This document shows, one piece after another, positions 56,773-64,000 of a stretch of DNA of 64,000 nt. Source of the stretch: Brienomyrus brachyistius (Eukaryota; Chordata; Actinopteri; Osteoglossiformes; Mormyridae); the NCBI RefSeq assembly GCF_023856365.1, contig NW_026042825.1, positions 27,553 through 91,552 of the forward strand, given 5' to 3'. Each line of letters begins with the position of its first letter. The first letter of the stretch is position 1. The notes beneath the pieces were generated by a model. The model was given only the letters and a program-made list of their open reading frames with translations, was not told the origin of the DNA and did no database searches. Made by a program: the position numbers and the translations under genes.

Positions 56773-58117
56773 GTGAGACGATGCAGACACAGGCCAGGAT
56801 GTGGGTATAGGCGAGAACAAGAGGGAAGACGGGGGCCCGAGACTCAGCATGGGGACAGGTGGGGGAGGGGAGGCACGGGCTCACCTGGAGCTGCTCCCGG
56901 AGGTGCCGCTATGACTCATGGGTAACATGCCGGAATGGGACGGCACCTGTAGGCTGGACCAGTTGTCATGGGAGGGCAACATGGACAGACAGGTAGACGA
57001 GCTGTCTGAATAAGCAGCTGCAAGTATAAAACAATAAATGAAGCAGGTATGTGGTGGGCAGTGTTACAGCGTCCTTAATATGGTCAATACAGAAAAGGCA
57101 TGTTATCATGTTATGTATATACTGCCTCCAGTTACTTAATGCCTAACTTTAATACATTGATTGATTTGTTCACTGCTGCAGCCTGTGTCAACTTTCCTTT
57201 CAGACAGATGTAAAGTCCATTCTGTTTTTGTTCTGTGTAGTTTTTTTTGAACAGCATATGGCTGAATTCTGTTAAACCTCAGACTGAAGAAAATTGTGTT
57301 AATTGAAAAGCAAATATCAAAAACTCAGTCTGCAGGAATGTTTTTCTAAATATTTCTGTGGACTTTTGGAAATTTCACGAAATTTCATTGCTCCATTACA
57401 TAAACACTGAGTGAGATTTCATTCCCATTACTGCAACGTATGAAGAGGATTATGACTTATTACTTTAGGTTATCGGACTGAGTGAGTTTTGGAAATTTGC
57501 TCTTCGATAACTGAAGCAGTGCTGTGAATGCAGAGGTTATATGCGTCGCATATCAACAGAACTGTATGTTTATGTCTTGTCTTAATTATTTTGATTAAAT
57601 GTCTAACTATTCCCAATATGTGTGAACATACTTGGCCAAATAAAGCTGATTCTGATTCAGTCAGAGGGTAATCGTCGGTGTGCTGTACTATCGTGGTGAC
57701 CCACACAGAGAGCTTAGGACCATGATTTCAGTGTGTGCTTGTGTGAGGGGACAGGCAGGGCGGCGGCTCACTGGGTGATGCACTCCTGTGGGTATAGGGG
57801 CTGGGATAGGGGGCGGAGCAGTTACTCCTCAAGGAGGAGTAACAGTCACAGCCGTGGGGGGAGGAGAGGGAGAGGGTGCTCCCAAACTGGGGGTGTGGGT
57901 TTGATGAAGAGCAGAGAGACCCTGAGCCTGGGATGAACCAGCTGCCTACTGAAACGAAAGCGGATAAAGACAGAAACTAGAACCTCAAACTAAACAACAC
58001 AAACAACAATATCAAGTTATATTCAATCATTAAACCGTTATATATTTAATCTAAACAATAGTAATAAATATCGTTCCGATTCAAAATATCATTTACGGGT
58101 GAATCTTATGACTTGCA

Positions 58118-58435
58118 TTGGGAAACAGGAAACGGGCCAAGCTGCAGGGCCAGTTCAAAGGCATAGTGCGAGGCGCCCAGAAAGGGGGCGAGGTCTGGGC
58201 GGAGTCAGCTAAAGAAGAAAAAGGCCTGACCTTTTTCTGGATGCTGTGGACTGTGTTTGTGTGTGAGCTGCAGCTGCATGTTCCTTACATTTTTTTTATT
58301 AACACCAGCACCGTGAGGTTTGGCCTGGACTGGGTCCTGTCCTGCATGGTTGAAGACATGTTGACTGATGGTCAGCCCGTGTTCTGTTGGATCCCACAGA
58401 AAGGAAATGGGAATCCCGTTTGGATCGGATGCTGA
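58118..58435 (+). CDS. Candidate terminal exon, unrecognised protein
   Basis: The frame encodes 105 residues if it starts at ATG 58118. It has a basic start (GNRKRAKLQGQFKGIV) and a hydrophobic centre (LTFFWMLWTVFVCELQL), and ends GNPVWIGC before TGA. An AATAAA lies 43 nt after the stop (58479-58484). The end of the frame coincides with the start of the inverted duplication at 58427. The family is not recognised; a transposon or envelope-like fragment is possible. Confidence 0.3.
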   Translation: MGNRKRAKLQGQFKGIVRGAQKGGEVWAESAKEEKGLTFFWMLWTVFVCELQLHVPYIFFINTSTVRFGLDWVLSCMVEDMLTDGQPVFCWIPQKGNGNPVWIGC

Positions 58436-59190
58436 CAGTTGAAAAAAAACTCATGTCTGTGTGTTATGAAAGAATATCAATAAATGTTTCCGAAAGGGGA
58501 TGACTCATTTGGTAATTATTTACGGCTTATGTTATGGCTGAGAAATTTACAGTCTTTACTAAAGTCTGACTTCTTTCGAGTCACCTTTAATATAGATTGG
58601 ACACTCTCTATGCTATGTACAATACTTATATAGATGGTACATGTTTACTTGCTTGCACAGATGGTTGATTAGGTAATTAGTGTAAGTGTGTGTGTGTGTG
58701 TGTGTGTGTCCAATCGCATGTATGTCCAAGGTCCATAGTAAGTAATATACACTGATCAAGAGATGCCTGAAAGTGGATGAAAGAGGACATTAGTGGGTGT
58801 ATCACTTAGTGTAACGGGTGCAGGAAAATGAGCAGGACTGCAAGCCATATAATGACCCACTGTCCTTATCTAGCTCTTAATACAGTATGCATACAGTGAT
58901 GTATCTACAATGGACAGCTACTATAAGCAGATAGCACAGTACAGGTGCTTAATCTGTATGCTATTTCCATCCATCCATTGTCCAAACCGCTTATCCTACT
59001 GGGTCACAGGGGGTCCGGAGTCTATCCCGGAATCAATGGGCACGAGGCAGGGAAGAACCCAGGATGGGGGGCCAGCCCATCACAGCTCACACTCACACAC
59101 CATTCACTCACACATGCACACCTACGGTAAATTTAGCTACTCCAATTAGCCTCAGCATGTTTTTGGACTGTGGGGGGAAACCGGAGGAAA
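58427..59190. repeat. Left arm of large inverted duplication
   Basis: The arm starts ggatgctgacagttg and is the reverse complement of 60322-61281, including a shared SINE insertion at the same position. Differences are a few percent plus a second partial SINE of about 195 bp in the right arm. The spacer is 59191-60321. Confidence 0.9.
58967..59190 (-). mobile_element. tRNA-promoter SINE, truncated, in left arm
   Basis: Runs from the ccatccatccattgtcc tail to ccggaggaaac, where the arm ends. Its diagnostic words (gggtcacagggggtccgg, cccatcacagctcac) match the 60201 copy, not other SINEs in the window. Confidence 0.8.
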
Positions 59191-59283
59191 CTAGCAGCTT
59201 TGTGTGGTAATTGTTTGTATTAAAAATACATTGGATCAAGTCAAATTATTTTTATGAAGAATTAACATCTAAAAGCTGCTAGT
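59190..59283. repeat. 12-bp inverted repeat at the arm/spacer junction
   Basis: ACTAGCAGCTTT (59190-59201) and AAAGCTGCTAGT (59272-59283) are exact reverse complements around a 70-bp AT-rich centre. Confidence 0.7.
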
Positions 59284-59315
59284 AGACCGTGGGAAAATAA
59301 TTTTTCTATTTTCTT

Positions 59316-59332
59316 GCTGCCATCTCGTGGCC
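59316..59332 (-). promoter_or_regulatory. CTCF-like core motif
   Basis: On the minus strand GGCCACGAGATGGCAGC fits the CTCF core with one mismatch. It lies in the spacer of the inverted duplication. Confidence 0.3.
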
Positions 59333-60200
59333 AAAAGTAGGTATTGCAATTTCCATCATATGTAAGAGGGCCTGCCCATCAGAGTAATGTACATCCTGTG
59401 ACATGTATTGACTATCAAGACAAACTGAAACACGGTGTATTAGGCTGTCAATGAGTACTGGACTAGGGTGAAAAACTGCCTGATAATCTACCTATTAACT
59501 AGAAGAGTACAAACTGGAGACGGATCCCCTAATACAGAGGGATTAACGTCTGTGCCACATCCAGAACCATTCAGTGTAGGAGTCTGGTGGTTCTACTGGA
59601 TACTGACAAGTACCCAGCCCCTTTGTTCCCTCTGATAATCATCAGTCCTCCTCTGAATGCCTTCACCACTCTATTCCTGAATAGGTACACATTTAAATAT
59701 GCTAGCAAGATCAAGGTATTGGGATAACTGTTAGGTTCGCTGTTCAGAGAGTTGCAGTGAAAACCATCATACACAGTGGCCCTTTCTGGATAAGATTACC
59801 TCCCTCTGATCTAACAGGTCAAGATCAAAGCAAGGTGCATTGCAATGTCTGACACCCAGCACACTACAGCATATAAAATACAGGTATCCATCGCCTTCCG
59901 CATTTGGAACCAGGACCACTTGTTGCAAGTCAATTTGGGCGTATCTCAAGTTATACGAGAGAGGCAAGACATTAAGGACAGTATACACAGTACTGAAATA
60001 ATAATGTACATATTAAACCACAGCACTTAATAAACAGATACTGCACTTACATTTCACAAAAAAAAAATAAAGCACAGATTGCACTAAGAAATCAAAAGAT
60101 GCATGTGCTAGCAAACAGTGGGAGCTGAGGAAGAAGCAGTGGTGAAATACTTTATTGTACAGTACAGTAAGTTTCTTTTTATAGAATGAAATAGCATACA

Positions 60201-60560
60201 GGGGGCGGCATGGTGGTGCAGTGGTTAGCACTGTTGCCTCACACCTCTGGGACCCGGGTTCGAGTCTCTGCCTGGGTCACATGGGTGTGGAGTTTGCATG
60301 TTCTCCCCGTGTCGTCGTGGGGTTTCCTCCGGGTACTCCGGTTTCCCCCCACAGTCCAAAAACATGCTGAGGCTAATTGGAGTTGCTGAATTGCCCGTAG
60401 GTGTGCATGTGTGAGTGAATGGTGTGTGAGTGTGAGCTGTGATGGGCTGGCCCCCCATCCTGGGTTCTTCCCTGCCTCGTGCCCATTGATTCCGGGATAG
60501 ACTCCGGACCCCCTGTGACCCAGTAGGATAAGCGATTTGGACAATGGATGGATGGATGGA
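60201..60560 (+). mobile_element. tRNA-promoter SINE, full length
   Basis: Starts GGGGGCGGCATGGTGGTGC, with A-box-like GGTGCAGTGGTTAGCA and B-box-like GGGTTCGAGTC, and ends in GGATGG repeats. Most of it lies in the right arm of the inverted duplication. Confidence 0.88.
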
Positions 60561-61281
60561 TGCTGAGGCTAACTGGAGTTACTAAATTGCCCGTAGGTAT
60601 GCATGTATGAGTGAATAGTGTGTGAGTGTGCCCTGTGATGGGCTGGCTCCCCATCCTGGGTTGTTCCCTGCCTCGTGCCCATTGCTTCCGGGATAGGCTC
60701 CAGACCCCCCACGACCCAGTAGGATAAGCGGTTTGGACAATGGATGGATGGATGGAAACAGCATACAGATCTTATAAGCACCTGTACTGTGCTATCTGCT
60801 CATAGTAGCTGTCCATTGTAGATACATCACTGTATGCATACTGTATTAAGAGCTAGACAAGGGTCATTATATGGCTTGCAGTCCTGCTCATTTTCCTGCA
60901 CGCGTTACACTAAGTGATGCACCCACTAATGTCCTCTTTTATCCACTTTCGGGCATCTCTTGATCAGTGTATATTATTTACTATGGACCTTGGACATACA
61001 TGCGATTGAACACACACACACACTTACACTAATTACCTAATCATCCATCTGTGCAAGCAGGTAAACATTTACCATCTATGTAAGTATTGCACATTGCATA
61101 GAGAGTGTCCAATCTATATTAAAGGTGACTCAAAAGAAGTCAGACTTCAGTAAAGACTGTAAATTGGCAGCCATAACATAAGCCGTAAATAATTACCAAA
61201 TGAGTCATCCCCTTTCGGAAACATTTATTGATATTCTTTCATAACACACAGACATGAGTTTTTTTTCAACTGTCAGCATCC
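60322..61281. repeat. Right arm of large inverted duplication
   Basis: Reverse complement of 58427-59190, ending ctgtcagcatcc at 61281. It is longer because of the extra SINE segment at 60561-60756. Confidence 0.9.
60561..60756 (+). mobile_element. tRNA-promoter SINE, 5'-truncated, tandem to the previous copy
   Basis: Starts at tgctgaggctaactgg immediately after the tail of the full copy and ends in its own GGATGG tail. Confidence 0.8.
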
Positions 61282-62335
61282 TTCTCGATTGTCAGAAGCT
61301 CTGCGCTAGAGGGAGGTTTACTGGTCTTATACTCTTCTGGCACCTTGTGTGATTCCTGACTTGGGACATCAGTTTGGCTCCTTCTGTATGTGGTTTACAT
61401 TGTATTTATTCTTTAAAGTTGCCCCTTCAGAATTAGACAGTGTAACCAGCTTGCCACATATTGCCTGGATGACATAAGGTCCGGTAAAATCCGGTTCCGT
61501 TCTTCCTCCTTTCCGTCCCCGCTTCCTCATGTTGAACAGAAGCGCCTCATCTCCAACATGATAAACTGTGTTTTGGTACCTCTTTTGTATTCGTTTACCA
61601 CATGCCTGCTTCTGTTTTTCCTGTTACTAGGAGATGTTTTCAGCTGTTGTTGCTTATTGTCTCAACTACTTTATTTTTTTCATCAAAAAACGTGCCGTAG
61701 CTTTTCTCATCGGGAAGAATAATTGTGGAAAGCTGAAGTGGAAAAACATTCATAGCAAATTATTATTATTCACAGATCATTATAAAGAGTCATTTTCTAA
61801 AAGCATTAAGAACAATGTAATTTGCTGTTTCAAGATATGTTTTTAAATAACTACTTGTCAGTCATAAGAAACTCTTCAACACACATGATCCGATCTTGCC
61901 ACAAATCATTTTTAATCTCACTTTTGTTGCCAGCAGTTCAGACATTAATGGCTGTGTGTTGAGTTATTTTGAGGGGACATCAAATTTACACCATTATACA
62001 AGCTGTACACTGATTACTTTACATTCTATCAGAGTTTCATATCTTTAACGTTGTCCCTTGAAAAGATATAATAAAATATTTACAAAAATGTGTGGGGTGT
62101 ACTCACTTTTGTGAGATACTGTATATTAAGGGATTGATTGTCAATAATATCAGTAATTCCTGATGTAATGTTAAAAGAATAGAGCCTGTCTCACACAGTT
62201 CTAAAACAACCTCAAAAACAGACTTACCATTTTATGTCATCATTCGTTTTCTCATCCAGGCCATTGGTTTGGGGATGATATGCAGCAGTGATCAACGGCA
62301 GAACAGGGGCTCTGAACGCAGTATGGATTAAAAAG
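61281..62335 (-). pseudogene. Retroelement-type integrase, degraded, split by a Tc1 end
   Basis: On the minus strand AAYHPQTNGLDEKTNDDIK (about 62300-62240) is the conserved stretch holding the end of the integrase catalytic core. Further on, VYHVGDEALLFNMRKRGRKG and EPDFTGPYVIQAI, then GKLVTLSNSEG (about 61600-61430), form the C-terminal domain. The pieces are separated by about 600 bp that include Tc1-like sequence. The frame is broken after KYNVNHI. It resembles KRBA2/GIN1-like and Gypsy-like integrases. Confidence 0.6.
61951..62129. mobile_element. Tc1-like inverted-repeat end
   Basis: gtgtactcacttttgtgag followed by atactgta is the reverse of a well-known fish Tc1 end. The preceding 150 bp fit its long inverted repeat. 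Only one end is present. Confidence 0.65.
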
Positions 62336-62339
62336 GAAT

Positions 62340-63375
62340 TAACCATCTCTCTCAATATAAAATTAGGATCATTTATTCTCTACAGAGGCCCCCATAGAAT
62401 AGTGCATCCATCCCCTCACTCATGTTTAGACAGACGTAAGGCAACAGGCCAATGACATTCAGAACAGCAACAACATCAACAATTGTACAGCTAGTTTTAA
62501 AATTTAATAAAAAAGACAAACCAATTAGGTAATATTAATGAAATTATTAAAATGTGCAGATTAATAGTCAGAAATAATTTGCGATTTTAAGAGCGGAAAG
62601 GATACATTAAAACTCAATTACATTTATCCCTTAATAATAAAAAAAAGGTTTTTGAATTTTACATCATGATAAATGAGAACTATATGTGATTACTAATTAC
62701 TGTTGACTAATTTCCTGTCTGGACGTTTCCCTCCTCATTGTTAAAAGTCATTATATGTCTGGGTGCCAGTCAGTGGAAGCACACAGACATGTTGGCCAGC
62801 TGTCATATTCATTCAGCACCAGCCCATCAAGTAGAGAATTCAGCACCACGGACAGTGACCTGTGTTACAATGACATCAGGTCATTGGCTCTAAATATTTT
62901 TCTAGAAATAACTAAATGGCTCTATTGTAGAAATTTCCAGCCAGAGTCTTGTGGTGCGTTCGTTTTTCTCTCGGAACTTGGAAATTCCAAATTGGGTGAC
63001 ATCACATCCAACAATCTCCCGTTCAAGCTAGCACAACTCGGAACAAACATGGCTGCCTCCATGAATACGCTGCTGTGTTGTTGCTTTATATTTTAGCAGT
63101 TATGGAGTAAGATTATTATTTCAGACAAATAAACAAGAAACAGGAACTAGTCAAACCACATTAAAAGCTTTATAAAGTATTTTAGTACATTCATAGCGAT
63201 ATTCTTTTTTCGAGAGGCAAACAAACTACAAACAAACCAAAAACACTAACAAGTCTGGTAAAAATCTGATATTGCATGTTAGGATACTGTTTACGGTCAC
63301 AATATGGTATTCTCTAAATCGAACACGTGCAATTACATTAATAATTACTAATAATTATAAATAATAATAATAATA
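62340..63375. other. No gene recognised
   Basis: The frame at 62755-63096 covers sequence of repetitive flavour (gtggtgcgttcgtttttctc, ctcggaacttggaaattcc), so it is not called. An AAT microsatellite precedes the SINE at 63379. Confidence 0.4.
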
Positions 63376-63378
63376 AAT

Positions 63379-63734
63379 GGGCGGTATGGTCGTGCACTGG
63401 TTAGCACTGTTGCCTCACACCTCTGGGACCCAGGTTCAAATCTCCGCCTGGGTCACATGTGTGTGGAGTTTGCATGTTCTCCCCATGTCGTCGTGGGGTT
63501 TCCTCCGGGTACTCCGGTTCCCCCCCACAGTCCAAAAACATGCTGAGGCTAATTGGACTTGCTAAATTGCCCGTAGGAATGCATGTGAGAGTGCATGGTG
63601 TGTGTGAGTGTGCCCTGCGATGGGCTGGCCCCCCATCCTGGGTTGTTCCCAGCCTCGTGCCCATTGCTTCCGGGATAGGCTCCGGACCCCCCGTGACCCA
63701 GTAGGATAAGCAGTTTGGAAAATGGATGGATGGG
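63379..63734 (+). mobile_element. tRNA-promoter SINE, full length
   Basis: GGGCGGTATGGTCGTGC head, A-box-like GCACTGGTTAGCA, B-box region altered to GGTTCAAATC, and GGATGGATGG tail. The changed B box suggests an older copy. Confidence 0.85.
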
Positions 63735-64000
63735 ATAATAATAAATTTAACAAAATAAACATTTTTAAGGATTTGTAAAATAGAATTAATGTTGAGTGTG
63801 TAAGCCGCCATGTTGAAATTACGTCACAGGGGCAACTCGGACAAGAAGATTCTGTCAGACATTAACGTCATAAAAGAGGCGTTTCTAATGGGAAGTGATG
63901 TTTTTCGTGACGTTTTTGTCCGAGTTGGAGTGAAATAATCAAACGCAGCATGTGTTCCTATTTGAAGAGAATATTCTATTTTTATTCTAAGGAACTACAG

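Overview
The window is repeat-rich vertebrate DNA, almost certainly from a teleost fish. The case rests on a novel immune-type receptor (NITR) gene, a gene type known from ray-finned fish. It is supported by many mobile elements typical of fish: Tc1-like, hAT, Gypsy LTR, CR1-like and L2/Rex-like LINEs, and a tRNA-promoter SINE with a (GATG)n-type tail. No bacterial-style operons, CRISPR arrays or phage genes are present. Most long open frames are transposon remains or low-complexity translations. All calls come from reading the sequence; no database search was run.

Layout. 0-5 kb: minus-strand remains of a spliced hAT-derived gene with a hAT MITE in one intron, a truncated Tc1, and three tandem 277-bp units each carrying a tRNA-like sequence. 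5-10 kb: SINE and other repeats, the degraded end of a Gypsy integrase, and a candidate promoter (heat-shock element, CCAAT, TATA) before a lysine-rich first exon. 10.2-16.5 kb: a (TA)n-rich satellite interrupted by a Tc1 copy and a proline-rich retroelement piece. 19.3-21.5 kb (minus): a four-exon gene for a secreted cystatin-fold protein of the chemerin (RARRES2) type, with a one-base frameshift in exon 1. 21.8-23 kb: LINE pieces. 25.0-27.8 kb: a 46-bp satellite with higher-order structure. 28-46 kb: LINEs, LTRs, a hAT MITE and SINEs, some nested. 46.2-50.4 kb (minus): a NITR gene with signal peptide, V domain, second Ig domain, membrane segment and ITIM-bearing tail. Its second Ig exon has a 57-bp end duplication and a premature stop. 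51-64 kb: a third hAT MITE, a perfect 36-bp hairpin, an integrase-family pseudogene, a solo LTR with target-site duplication, a large inverted duplication and a degraded second integrase.

Only the chemerin-like and NITR genes look like ordinary host genes, and both carry disabling changes. These could be real pseudogenisation or assembly errors. If functional, one would encode a secreted chemoattractant-type protein and the other an inhibitory lymphoid receptor. Nothing in the sequence shows that they are co-regulated.
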